A DNA stretch of 64,000 bases from Triangularia verruculosa (Eukaryota > Ascomycota > Sordariomycetes > Sordariales > Podosporaceae), in the NCBI GenBank assembly GCA_033296885.1, contig MU863898.1:124001-188000 (forward strand), read 5' to 3'. The position numbers and the translations under genes were made by a program. The notes under the pieces were generated by a model that saw only the letters and a program-made list of their open reading frames with translations, was not told where the DNA came from and made no database searches. How positions within the stretch are numbered: position 1 is the stretch's first letter; each line of letters starts with the position of its first letter. Of this stretch, positions 36,874 through 47,011 are shown piece by piece.

Positions 36874-38400
36874 ATGGCCAAGAGCGCAAACAAGGCCAAG
36901 AAGAGGAAGCAAAACTCTCAGGCCGACGCGCCGAACAAGGCCGCAAAGACAGCACCAGCAGCGGCGGCTTCCACCCGAACAACGCCCCCCGACAGCGACG
37001 GCGATGTCCCTTCACCCAGCGCAGTGCTCGAGCCCAAGACACTGCAGTCGGTCATTTCGGACGAGGAGCTCGACATCGCAATCGACACACTCAAGACGAT
37101 CGCCCAGTATCCGAACCTGATCAAGTCGAAGCAATGCAAGGACCTTCGCGTCGCCGTGTACGATTTCCGCCAAGCCTCGGCCATCGATGCCGGAGCCAAC
37201 GCCAGCCTGACAGCCCGCATCACATCCGCCCTTGCCGATGAGCGATACACAGAGGCGAGGATCCTGCTCGCTGAGATGAGGATTCGGCACCAGGAACCAA
37301 AGCTTGGTGCCTTGTGTCGCTGGGTGCGGGATCTCGACGTGATCAGTGGCCTCTCCACGGTTCCTGGAGGAGACGGCGCTGCCATCAAGCGCAGCGAACG
37401 GGACGAGCAGCGTCTACGAGTAATCGACGCAATTCTCCGCGTCACCGGCCCTGTCGATACCAACCCGAACGCCTTGCCCATTGCTTGCAATCCCGGCATC
37501 TCCCTTCAAGAGATTTGGGACCTCGGTCCTTCTACAGCCCCAGAGCAGGTCTACGCTTCGGTCTTGGACAAGACAATCTTTAAGTCGGCGCCGCCGACTC
37601 TGGCCACCGGTCTCCGTGTCATTGAGACGACCCGCGGCCCTCTTCGCAAGCCTCCTAATCATCACGACGCCCTGCTCTACACCACGGCGCCTGACACAAT
37701 CCCGCTAGCCACCGGACGCACCCCGGCTACATACCAACCTCACCCAGTCGTCCCCGGACTCGGTGTTATCCAAAACCTCCTTTCGCCTGACGAATGCAAG
37801 GCCATCATTGCGGCTGGTGAAACGGTCGGCTTTCTCCCTGATGCACCGCTCCGGGAGGATGGCGACGTGAGCATTCTCGCCCATAACTTCTACTGGGTCA
37901 CAGACAAGCCCTTCCACGACGCTTTGTGGTCTCGCGTGGCTCCTCATGTCCCCGCCTCGGTCAACGGACGCCTAGCCCGCGGACTCAACCGTCGTTTCCG
38001 GGTGTATCGCTATGTGCCAGGAGCCGAGTACCGTGCCCACATCGACGGCGCCTGGCCTCCTTCCGACGTCCTCCCTGACGACACGTACGTCTACGATGCC
38101 TCGCCCGCCGACAGGAAGCAGAGCTCGCTCTTTACCTTTTTGATGTATCTAAACGACGAGTTTGAGGGCGGAGAAACCACATACTTTGTGCCGGCGGCCC
38201 GCGAGGGCGTGCTCAATGCCTACCCGATTCGACCCGTGATGGGAAATGTGGCCCTTTTCCCCCATGGGGATACAAGGGGAGCATTGTTGCACGAGGGCAC
38301 TGGAGTGAGGAAGGGAGCCAAGTACGTGATTCGGACAGAGGTGGAGTACGATGTCGAGCCCGCCGAGGACATGATGGACGCGCAAGCCTCCAGCAAGTAG
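36874..38400 (+). CDS. 2-oxoglutarate/Fe(II) dioxygenase, prolyl-4-hydroxylase type
   Basis: From the ATG at 36874 the protein is 508 residues; the frame is open 84 codons upstream, but that part includes the tandem repeat and is probably leader. The catalytic domain is C-terminal, about residues 290-495. The iron ligands are H389-x-D391 (YRAHIDGAW) and H473 (LLHEGTGVRKGAKYVIR), with K483, ten residues later, in the position of the 2-oxoglutarate-binding Lys of prolyl-4-hydroxylases. The N-terminus has a Lys-rich nuclear-type signal (KAKKRKQ) and a low-complexity Ala/Pro stretch, then a helical domain (about 65-200) that I do not recognise. No secretion signal is present, unlike collagen prolyl hydroxylases, so an intracellular or nuclear protein substrate is inferred. 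Confidence 0.88.
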   Translation: MAKSANKAKKRKQNSQADAPNKAAKTAPAAAASTRTTPPDSDGDVPSPSAVLEPKTLQSVISDEELDIAIDTLKTIAQYPNLIKSKQCKDLRVAVYDFRQASAIDAGANASLTARITSALADERYTEARILLAEMRIRHQEPKLGALCRWVRDLDVISGLSTVPGGDGAAIKRSERDEQRLRVIDAILRVTGPVDTNPNALPIACNPGISLQEIWDLGPSTAPEQVYASVLDKTIFKSAPPTLATGLRVIETTRGPLRKPPNHHDALLYTTAPDTIPLATGRTPATYQPHPVVPGLGVIQNLLSPDECKAIIAAGETVGFLPDAPLREDGDVSILAHNFYWVTDKPFHDALWSRVAPHVPASVNGRLARGLNRRFRVYRYVPGAEYRAHIDGAWPPSDVLPDDTYVYDASPADRKQSSLFTFLMYLNDEFEGGETTYFVPAAREGVLNAYPIRPVMGNVALFPHGDTRGALLHEGTGVRKGAKYVIRTEVEYDVEPAEDMMDAQASSK

Positions 38401-38787
38401 CAAACTTGGTTGCATTTGCACGCCTCACGCATCTGCCACGACGCACAAGCCGAGTGGACAGGATTTGTGGATACCCTCTGATTGGACCAGAAGACAGCAT
38501 GATCGAAACTTGTGGCAGCTGTTTTGACGGCAACTGCCAAGCCCAACATGAGTTAGGCCGCAGATGGGCAATACTGATCTCTGTACGGGACAATGGCATG
38601 TCAGGCATGGCTGCAGTTCGAGGAACGTCCTTTGATAGCCCAGGAGAGACCCAAAAATAACCGTGTCCCTCCAATTGACACGGCTTCGGTTCGGGATTGA
38701 CAACCTGCCTTGGCCTGTTCCTATCCGTCCCTCGTTTGCTTATATTCTACACCCGCATCCAAGTGCAACGCCCCGTCTCCAAGCTCG
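38401..38787. other. Intergenic, upstream of the BTB-like gene
   Basis: A 387-bp gap between two plus-strand genes, presumably 3' region plus promoter. Nothing else is recognised. Confidence 0.6.
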
Positions 38788-40709
38788 ATGAGGATCTCCA
38801 CTTCAGAGTCACATGTCAACACCACCGCCATGTCTACCTCCACGGTTGAGAAGCGATATCTCCATAGCACCAGCTACAGTGAAGCTGTGGTATCGGATAA
38901 CTATTCATTTTCGTGAGCCCCTTCCCATGCCTGCCGTGCTCAAGCAAGCCCGGTGTCTAACAAGGCAACAGGCCCTTCAGCAGTCCTCTCACGAGCCTCA
39001 AGTTCCGCAATGGCATCTGCCTGACTGCTCATCGAGAGTTTCTCATCCAGAGCCCCAAGCTGGTCTCGCTCATCACCCGCCACGATTCCTTCCCCGAAAC
39101 AATCAACCTCTCCCATGTCTCGTACGCTGCCGGTCAAATTCTGGTAGCCCATCTCTACACGGGCCGCTGGACGGAACTGGCATGGTTTGGTCCCGAGGGC
39201 CGTCTCGAGGAGGTCGCCAGGCTGGAGACAGCTTTCGAGGTCTACTTGACTGCGAGGAAATACGAACTCTGCAGCCTCGAGGCTCTTGCTCAAATCCACA
39301 TTGAGCAAGATGCGGCCCGGTTGGACATTTTTACCGTCATCGATGTCGCCAAGAGGGTCTACCCTGTGCCCGACAGCAGCGACACTTGGTTTCAGGAGCA
39401 CATCAAGTCTCGCATCAAGGCCGATTTCGACAAGCCGGACTCTGCCCTGCTGGCCAGGCTGGATGCCAACTTTTCAGATGAAACGTCAATCATCAAGCTG
39501 GTTTTGAGGGGCATGCTCGAAGCCTATCGCGAAAAGACAGAAGCTCTGGCTCAGCAGGCTGCTGCCATGAGGAGGCCATGCACGCCATCAAGCGACGGCT
39601 CTTTCGAGGAGATTCACTGTCCATCATTTGGAGCTGTGATGGAAGTCCACTCCACCGCTCGCCTTGAGGACATTCGGGTCCCAGTCCCAGCTCCAGCACC
39701 GCTGAGTGTGCCGCCCACACGCGATGTCGGCGAAGCCCCCGTTCAGGAGGCGAGGCCACAACTGGACAAGTCTGTCTACGAAATAGCACCTGAGGCGTCG
39801 GAGGGGGTGCACAACGACGAGCCAAAGCCGGTTCTTCCTCCCCGGCCAGTTGTCCTGATCTCTGTTGTCGAGTCTACGAGTAAAGAAACGACACCACCCG
39901 ATATTTCGTCTCTTCCCGAACTTGATCACGAAGTGCCTGTCTCGGACAACAATAGCAATAGCGGCGCCACCGCCACCCCCGGGATCAAGAAGAAGTGCAA
40001 GCACAAATCTACCAAGGCCCGGTGGGAGTGCAAGGCGTGCGGAAAGTGCACGAGGCCCGCTTGTGTATCGTGCAAATGCCGCATGTGTAAGACCAAGTGC
40101 CGCGACGAGAGCCATCAGGTTGTCTCGGACCGGGTGGCCGAGGAGGTTGTTTCCGAGGTTGTCCCCGAGGTTGTTCCTCCTGTGGTGGAAGTAGCTCCTG
40201 TTACTGTGGTGCAAGTAGCTCCGGCTGCCCTCGAGGATGAAAGCTGGGACTTTGCTGGTCCAAGCAGCAAGAACAGTATACGGCATGTCGAGACGGAGGA
40301 GATCGTCGTCGTTGAGTCGGCGCCACAGCCAGCAGTAGAGCAGGAACCATCACCGGAAGCGCAGCCCTTGGTCGAAGATGTTCCGCGCGACTCCTTAGAT
40401 ATCAAGAAGGAGAAGAAGAAGGCGAAGGGAAAGAATGTGATTCGCCCCGAGCTCGAGGCACCCTTGTTGGAGATGGAGCCAGTGCCACTGGTAGAAACGG
40501 AGCCGCTGCCGAAGCCAAAACCCTCAGTCGAAGATAGCTCCTGGGGCTTTCCTTCGACCAAATTCACGAAAAGGAAGGCCAAGGCCGTCGTTGGAACTGG
40601 CTCGGAGCCGGCGGACGAGGTTACTGGCAACGCCCAACTCATTGCCGAGATTGAGCGAGGGTTCCCTCAGGGCGCTTGGGATTTTTGGGGGGCAGGAAAG
40701 AAGCGCTAG
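38788..40709 (+). CDS. BTB/POZ-like protein with cysteine cluster and W-x-F tail
   Basis: Two exons, 38788-38912 and 38972-40709 (59-nt intron, GTGAGC donor, CTAAC branch), give 620 residues; a start at 38830 would give 606. Residues about 25-150 look like a fungal BTB domain: YSEAVVSDNYSF, then LKFRNGICLTAHREFLIQSP, the strand-helix of the exposed dimer motif, and AAGQILVAHLYTGRW. A helical region follows (TARKYELCSLEALAQIHIE). After a long Pro/Glu-rich linker there is a compact cluster of about ten Cys (KCKHKSTKARWECKACGKC, then CVSCKCRMCKTKC) that probably binds zinc. The acidic, Lys-punctuated C-terminus contains three W-x-F elements: ESWDFAG, SSWGFPS and GAWDFWG. BTB proteins often serve as Cullin-3 adaptors; that role is only a possibility here. 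Confidence 0.82.
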
Positions 40710-40774
40710 TTGGGGTTTAAGTACATTGGCATTCATTTTCTGTGTTCCAGGTTGTCATTCAAATCTTTCCAGCA

Positions 40775-42423
40775 TCATAATTCACTCCCGGTTCCCTTTT
40801 CATCCCTCTCGCTTCTTGATGATCCTTCCGGCGACTTTCCATCCTCAGCATCGGTCACCCTCGTGATACTTCGGGCCTGCCGTCTCGTCATGTAAGACAG
40901 GCCTGCTGTCCATACCGCCAGTGCCACCGAGGTGGCAATCATGGCATACATTCCTCTCTGTACCACTCGGTCAGCACATTGCTCTGCCGCTCAAAGACAG
41001 CGAAGCGTAAGACGTACCGTAAACCAAGGGGCCATGCTCGCTCCGTAAAATACAATGCTCCACCACGCATTCACGGCGTTGCTTCCCAAGTTCATTCCGG
41101 CCAGCACCACGCTCCTAAACACCGGCTCTCTCCACCTCATGGCATCGTTTGCCCAGGCGAAAAAGGTAGCCTGGCATGCATACACGGTGCCAGCCCAGTA
41201 GTAAGCCGCCATCACCACTGCTGTTTCTCTTCCTTCCTGCACCAAGCCATACTGCGCAGCCAAGATCATCACGCTGGTGCAGATTCCAGTGGCAGCAATA
41301 AAATATCCCACTATCCACCTTTTCCCGCCCAGAAAGTCCGTCAGCGTCGCAAAGAACAAGGTCGAGACGATGCCCACAGCCGGCACACCAGTAGGATAAT
41401 CGTTCAGCTGCTGCACCGTGTACTCATTTGTCGGGTGCGACTTGAGAAACAGCGCCAGCAGCGTATTCGTCGAGAAGGACTCCGTCTCGCCCGCTATCAC
41501 CCATAACATCACGAATCCCCACCACTCCCACGACCCAAGCACCTTCCTGACGAACACCCACGACAGCGGCGATTTCTGTTCTTCCACCCCCTTCTGCCGC
41601 TCCTTTTCCGGGGAAATCCTCACCCTCTCCACCGCCATCTCCCTCTCCCGCTGCGTCAAGTACCACACCTTTGTCTCGCCAGGGGTGTCGGGAAAAACCA
41701 ACCAGCCGTACGCTGCCACGGGCAACGTGATGATTCCATCAATAATAAACAGCCACCTCCACCCTCTTAGCCCATGCTTCCTGTCCATACTGCTGTATAT
41801 CCCGCTCTGGATAAACCCCCCAATCATGGTCCCTGCCAGCCCCGACGCGGTGAAGATGCCGGACCGCTTCCCCAGCTCACGCTCCGTGTACCACGATCCG
41901 AGGATGTAGTGCGTGCCGACAAACGTCGTCGACTCGGCGATGCCCTGGAAGAACCGGATGGCCATGATGTGCTGCGGCCTGCTGACACTGGCGGTGATCA
42001 TGGTCAGGCCGGCCCAGACGACCATCATGGCCGGGAAGAAGACCCTAGGCTTGACGTAGTGCAGGGCGAGGTTGGACGGGACCTGCCCGAGCACGTAGCC
42101 GACGGTGAAGCAGGTGTTGATCTCGTTCAGCTGGTTGCCCCGGAAGCCGAGGTCCTCCTTCATGCCCGAGACGTAGGCATTGGAGAGGTTTGTTCGGTCG
42201 AGCTAAATATCACTCATCTCACCTCATCAGTTTAATTCCTATGGGGGTGGGGGGGAATGAAACGGACATAATTGAGGAAGTAACTCAGGCAGCAAACGGT
42301 CAGGATGAAAAAGTCGATTTTATGGATGAGCCTCCCCTCGCCGGGGAGGTGGCGATGGGTCGAAGAAAAGAAGTATTGTTTTAGTTTGGTGGTCCATGAT
42401 GGGCGGCCATCAGAAGGAGCCAT
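40775..42423 (-). CDS. MFS transporter, allantoate/Dal5 type
   Basis: Three exons on the minus strand: 42423-42268, 42202-41018 and 40957-40775 (introns 65 and 60 nt), giving 507 residues. Splicing of exon 1 to 2 restores CCLSYFLNYLDRTNLSNAYV, the diagnostic first-helix segment of the anion:cation symporter branch (Dal5, Tna1 and relatives), followed by GMKEDLGFRGNQ. RFFQGIAEST, GSWYTERELGKRSGIF and the large central loop fit the family, and about 12 helices can be counted. It should be a proton-coupled importer of a carboxylated organic compound such as allantoate, a vitamin or a nicotinate-like acid; the substrate is not readable. The first intron again uses a GTCCGT donor. It ends 66 bp from the BTB-like gene (convergent). 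Confidence 0.9.
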
Positions 42424-42776
42424 GGTTGTTGCAGGGAATAGAGTATGTGGTTGTTGTTGTAACACAGCATCAACACGATTTCGTGATATTTACTTTTTTT
42501 GCTCTCATCAACCCCTCATTTCCTGATCCAAAAAAAAGAACCACCGTTGACCCAGGGGATTGGGATGTGGAGATAAGGTTTGGCCAAAATAATTATCCGT
42601 GGCAGGTTTCGGGGGTTGATATGATCGGACGGGATCGTCAATCTGAGACTGTATGACGTCGTGGGCCCCCGTGGGGAAGCCCGGATCTGCATGGGACGGG
42701 ACGATCTTCAGCCACTGAAAGATGGGGGTGATCTTTTTGATAAGATAAGGGATTTATCGTTAAGGGATGAACAGGT
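42424..42776. other. Intergenic between transporter and tRNA
   Basis: Contains the transporter promoter and the downstream flank of the tRNA. No gene is supported. Confidence 0.6.
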
Positions 42777-42782
42777 AAAAAA
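42777..42782 (-). terminator. RNA polymerase III terminator of tRNA-Gln
   Basis: Six consecutive T on the minus strand, 10 nt after the tRNA 3' end. Confidence 0.8.
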
Positions 42783-42792
42783 GTAAAAGTGA

Positions 42793-42877
42793 AGGTCGTA
42801 CCCGGAATCGAACCGGGGTTGCCGGAATGCTCTGACGCAATCAGAATCCGGAGTGATAACCGCTACACTATACAACC
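42793..42877 (-). tRNA. tRNA-Gln(CUG) with 13-nt intron
   Basis: A complete cloverleaf can be folded on the minus strand. The acceptor stem is GGTTGTA with TACGACC (one G-T pair), with discriminator T. The T-arm is CCCGG/CCGGG type with loop TTCGATT. The D-arm contains GTGTAGCGGTTATCAC, and the anticodon stem is CCGGA with TCCGG. The anticodon CTG (42842-42844) in loop TTCTGA-T reads CAG. A 13-nt intron (42828-42840) sits one base 3' of the anticodon, the standard nuclear position, and pairs with the anticodon (TCTGA with TCAGA). The mature length is 72 nt before CCA addition. Confidence 0.95.
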
Positions 42878-43139
42878 ATTTGCTGTTAACCATTTGTTGC
42901 TGCAATGTTCCAAGTTTACGGTACAATACTGCCATAGCTCGACGACCCCAGTTGAGTACCTACACAGAGTGCATCGCATTCTACCAGTCTACCTCTCAAG
43001 TACAGGTCCGGATTACACTGACAGATGCTGGTAAAGCTATCTCCTTTATGCTGCTGTGCTTCTCGTATGTTGTAAGCATGACGTCTCTTTTCTCCAATTT
43101 CCTTCTCAACCTGACCCTGCCATTTTTGTACAAGCCCCA

Positions 43140-44471
43140 TCACCCCGTCTCCTGCGTGTCGGGTATCTCGGCCTCAACCCCCTCTCCCATTTCCTCATCC
43201 TCATCCTCCTCCTCCTCTTCACTCTCCTCCTCGATAACCCCAACTCCAATCGGGACAGCCTGCACCGCTGTCCCAGCCGCCCTCTTGCTCCCCACCAGCA
43301 TCTGGTACGCCTCCATAAACTCCGGAAACATGCTTTGTTTGCGAAAGAAATCCGACTGCGCCCTCAGCTCCACCTCCAAGGTATCCTCCACGGCTTTATT
43401 AGACATGGAAGACCCCCCTATCTGTGAAGATGCATGCTGGCTAGTACTACTCCCGCCATGTCCGTTGCCCTGACTGCTCCCCCGATGCACACCGCCAACA
43501 GCCGGACTGGTGTTCACCGGCTGATGACCTCCTCCTCTGTGGGAAACCGAATGTGGCGACGAATACCTCGGGAAATGCATGCCCAACGCCAGCACCCTCT
43601 CCGGTCCCGTCAATCCCTGGCAGATATGCAGCACCGCCGTGCTCAGAGCGGGACACTCCTTCTCGAATACCTGTTGATGCCGAATCTCGCGCAAAAGACT
43701 GTTCCGTATCAGGTGCTGGGTGATCCCCAGTATGGCCTTGAGCGCATTCAGCCGCGTGCCCAGGCTGGCGGGCCAGACCGACGCAGCGTGGATGTACCTG
43801 ATGTTGCTCTGGACACCGTTGGCCGTCATGATTGCTTCGAGCTCGGCAGGTGATATCGTGTCGAGGGACAAGAGACCAAAAGCGGACTGGACGGCCGTGA
43901 CGATCTCGTCAAAGGCGACGATCTGATCGGGCTTGGGGGTGTTGAGCTCGTCGAAGCGGGTGCAGAGGTATGCCGCTGTCTTGCGGCGGGGTCTGCCCGA
44001 GCTGACGAGGTGGGACATGAGCATGCGCACTTCGCGGTCCGAGAGGACGGTGCTCAGGATGGCGCGGCAGTCTTGGATGGGAAGCTGGGAGGCGACGGTG
44101 GGGAGGTCCATGATGCCCGAGGGGGTGAGGTTCGCAGGTGCCTTTGGCTTTGGCTTTTGCTTTGGCTTTGGCGCCATCATGTCGAGCGCTTGACGTCGTC
44201 TTGGTGTGGCAGTGGCGGGGTTGGTTGGGATTAGAGTTAATGGAGACGAGAGGCTTGGGGCGGGCAGAGGGGCTGAGAAAAGTCCAGCTTCAGTGCGCTG
44301 CCGCTTCAGTGCGCTCTTGTTTGGTGTCCGCGGAGTTGGGAGGTGGTCGTCGCCGTCGCCGTCTCCGTCTCCGTGTCCGTCGTGAAGTCGCTTCAGATGG
44401 GGTCCCATCGTGCCACTCGACAGAGGTCGGCTGAGCTCACGATACGGGATGGGCACTGAGGGTAACAGCAT
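43140..44471 (-). CDS. Hypothetical protein with acidic C-terminal tail
   Basis: An intronless frame of 443 residues from the ATG at 44471 (a second in-frame ATG at 44408 would remove 21). The N-terminus has an Asp-Gly repeat (GDGDGDGDD), a basic cluster (KSALKRQR) that may be a nuclear signal, and Lys-Pro repeats (KPKQKPKPK). A helical core spans about residues 115-285, containing LPTVASQLPIQDCRAILSTV, FDEIVTAVQSAFGLLSLD and ITQHLIRNSLLREIRHQQVF. A Gly/Ser/His-rich linker follows, then VELRAQSDFFRKQSMFPEFM. The last 40 residues are strongly acidic (EEESEEEEEDEDEE). No family is recognised; a nuclear chaperone- or chromatin-like role could fit the composition but is not shown. Confidence 0.72.
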   Translation of the reverse strand: MLLPSVPIPYRELSRPLSSGTMGPHLKRLHDGHGDGDGDGDDHLPTPRTPNKSALKRQRTEAGLFSAPLPAPSLSSPLTLIPTNPATATPRRRQALDMMAPKPKQKPKPKAPANLTPSGIMDLPTVASQLPIQDCRAILSTVLSDREVRMLMSHLVSSGRPRRKTAAYLCTRFDELNTPKPDQIVAFDEIVTAVQSAFGLLSLDTISPAELEAIMTANGVQSNIRYIHAASVWPASLGTRLNALKAILGITQHLIRNSLLREIRHQQVFEKECPALSTAVLHICQGLTGPERVLALGMHFPRYSSPHSVSHRGGGHQPVNTSPAVGGVHRGSSQGNGHGGSSTSQHASSQIGGSSMSNKAVEDTLEVELRAQSDFFRKQSMFPEFMEAYQMLVGSKRAAGTAVQAVPIGVGVIEEESEEEEEDEDEEMGEGVEAEIPDTQETG

Positions 44472-44824
44472 GTGGAGTTTTCCATCTCAACTCGAGTCTC
44501 GTGGAAGAAAAAGGGAAGGAAAGGAAGCGTCACAGCTGCTGGTGCCCGCAATGTAAACAAAGAAAGGAGCAACCACTGGTTCCAGTCAGATTTAGGCTTC
44601 CGGCCCCCCCCACCTCGGTCAGTTCCTCCTTTCATCATGTCACCTCACTCAACATCAACATCATCACTCGATACCGGCCATGAGCTCAATATATGTCATC
44701 AGACACAGCCGCTGTTTTCCGCGACCATAAAATTATGTAGGTATATCATTAGACTAATTAATTACAGGAAGAAACACCGCCCCATCCGTTGCAAACCTTG
44801 CCCGAACTCCCTCGAAGATCAACT
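44472..44824. other. Intergenic, 353 bp
   Basis: This is the promoter side of the minus-strand hypothetical gene and the 3' side of the FAD oxidase gene. Nothing further is recognised. Confidence 0.6.
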
Positions 44825-47011
44825 TCAGTTGGAGATCTTGCAGAGCTTGCCGACCTGGGTGGTCAAATAGCTGGGCTGGCCCTGGATGGTCCATCTCTCA
44901 GCACCGACAGCGGTGGGGGCCCAGAAGAGGTCGTTGGGGTCGACCTCGCGCTTGATGTTGAGCAGACGCTGGTAGTTGGTGCCGAAGAAGGCCTGGCCGA
45001 AGTTGGGCTCCATGACGTCGCCCTCGTTGCCGTAGGCGCCGGGACCCCAGGCGCGGAGACGCGCCATCCAGTTGTGGGTGATCTTGTTGTTTACGGCAGC
45101 AAGCTCGGCCCCGGCAGTGCCAGGAGCCCAGCCGGAACCCATGATGGCGAACCAGACGGAATCGCGCCAGTGGGAGTTGGCCGCCGAGTTGGGGGTGCCG
45201 GGGGTCTGGCGGGGGTTCATGTTGTACTGGATGAGCGCGGAGCCCTCCTCGACGATGGCGCGCACCTCGTCGAACAAGGCGTCGCGGTTGGTCGGGTTGT
45301 TCCAGACGCTGGCGGGGAACAGGCGGGAAGCGGTGCGCAGGTTGCTGTTGGCCACCGACTCGGCGGGGAAGTACTGGGTCCAGACCTCGTGGAGGCTGTT
45401 CTTCTCAAAGTAGTTGGGCGTGAAGACGAGGCCCATGGCGGTCCACTCGTCAAGCAGAGGCTTGATCTCGGCCTTGAACTGAGCGAGCGTCATGTCGGGC
45501 ATCATGAAGGGGTGGAAGGTCCAGCTGTAGCCACCGGCAGCGGTGAACAGAGGGAAGATGGTCGAGTAGCCATAAACGCCCTTGGCAGCATACTGGGGGA
45601 ACTTGCGCCAGTAGGCGTACATGGCCTGCCAGAAGACAGCAATGCTGTTCTCGGACTCGGGACCGGCAGCGAGAGACCAGGAGAAGCCGGCAAACTTCTG
45701 CTTGGGGTGGGCCTTGACGGTGATGGAGGTAACGACACCGAAAGTGCCGCCGCCGCCGCCACGGAGAGCCCAGAAAAGGTCGGTGTTCTTGGACTCGGAG
45801 GCAGTGACGAAGCGGCCGTTGGGAAGGACGACATCGATGCTGAGAACCTGATCGGATCCGAGACCATACTTGCCGCTCAGGGGAGAGTGGCCACCACCGG
45901 CAAGGTAACCGCCAGCGACACCGACACCGGCGCACTCACCACCGACGGCGGTAACACCAAGCTTGTTGGCAGCAGCGTAGAGCTCACCAACCTGGACACC
46001 AGCACCGAGCCTGAGAGCAGGGCCGTTGTAGGAAGCGCTGCGGAAAGACTTGATGTGCTGGATGTCCTTGAGGTTGTGGGTCCAGATGGAGAGGGCACCA
46101 GCACCGGTGGACTTCCCCAGGAAGTCGTGGCCCGTGTTGTGGACGACAAGACGGAGGTTCTGGTTGCGGGCAAAGTTGACGGCGAGCTGGACCTGGTAGA
46201 CGTTGCGAATCTTGACAGAGTAGGAGGGGAAGCTGCCCATCTCACAGGTGCCGCTCTGGCCGTTCTGGGGCATGCACGTCTCACCCTGGTAGAGGGGAGA
46301 CATGACCGAGGTAGGATCACTCGCGCTACATCTATTGTCAGCCTTGGCCTGGAAGAGCTATCTTGAACACAGAAACGTACTGAAGAGACGACTGAGCCCA
46401 GTTGGCAAGGACGTTTTGGCACTTGGCAGCATTGTACACGCCGCTGTTGGGGTAGCAGACGGCGCCGATGGGGACGGTCTCAATGAGAGCACCACCAGTC
46501 AGGAGGTCGAAGACGGTCCAGCTCAGACGAGAGGGCCAGGCACGGTCACCGGGGAAGACCTTGCAGTCTCCCACCTTGAAGCCTCTTCCAAGGCTCCTCT
46601 TGGCCGACGTGCCAGCGACTTCTTCATCAAATGTGAAGAGGTCGATGTCACTGAGGTCATGGGCAGTAAGGTTGGCGAGGACGGCGTCGGTCAACAGCAG
46701 GACCTCGCCAACATCCTCAACGACCTCGGGCTCGGCAGCCGGGGCGACGGTGCTCTCGTTGGCAGCTATGGTGGGAGGGTTCGGTCAGCAATTGAGGTTA
46801 AGCGCTACCGACATCCACAGCCCGGCGGAGGAGGTAATATCTCGGCATCCTGGCTTCCACGTGGGTGTGGCATCATGGGAAATCAACATCGGCTCGACGT
46901 ACTCAAAACGGACCCGTCTTCGGCGAGTATAGTTGGCTCTGTCTGGGCCAGACCGAGGCGAGCAAACGCACCCGCAACGAGCAGGGCGCGGGAGAGAGAT
47001 ACAGCAACCAT
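44825..47011 (-). CDS. Secreted FAD-linked oxidase, berberine-bridge-enzyme-like
   Basis: Three exons on the minus strand: 47011-46903, 46765-46381 and 46325-44825 (introns 137 and 55 nt), giving 664 residues. The first exon encodes a signal peptide (MVAVSLSRALLVAGAFARLG). CKVFPGDRAWPSRLSW in exon 2 is the conserved N-terminal cystine-containing segment of fungal members. The PCMH-type FAD domain has VVHNTGHDFLGKSTG, with the His at about 231 in the position of the 8-alpha-histidyl attachment, and GGECAGVGVAGGYLAGGGHS, with Cys at about 296 in the position of the 6-S-cysteinyl attachment, so bicovalent FAD is likely. GSDQVLSIDVVLPNGRF and WALRGGGGGTFGVVTS follow. The C-terminal BBE segment ends NYQRLLNIKREVDPNDLFW. 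Such enzymes oxidise sugars, alkaloid or polyketide intermediates; the substrate is unknown. Confidence 0.92.

Noticed and set aside
44789..46366. 525-codon plus-strand open frame
   Set aside because: It is antisense to the FAD oxidase exon 3. Its Gly/Val/Leu/Asp-rich translation is the shadow of a GC-rich gene and has no domain.
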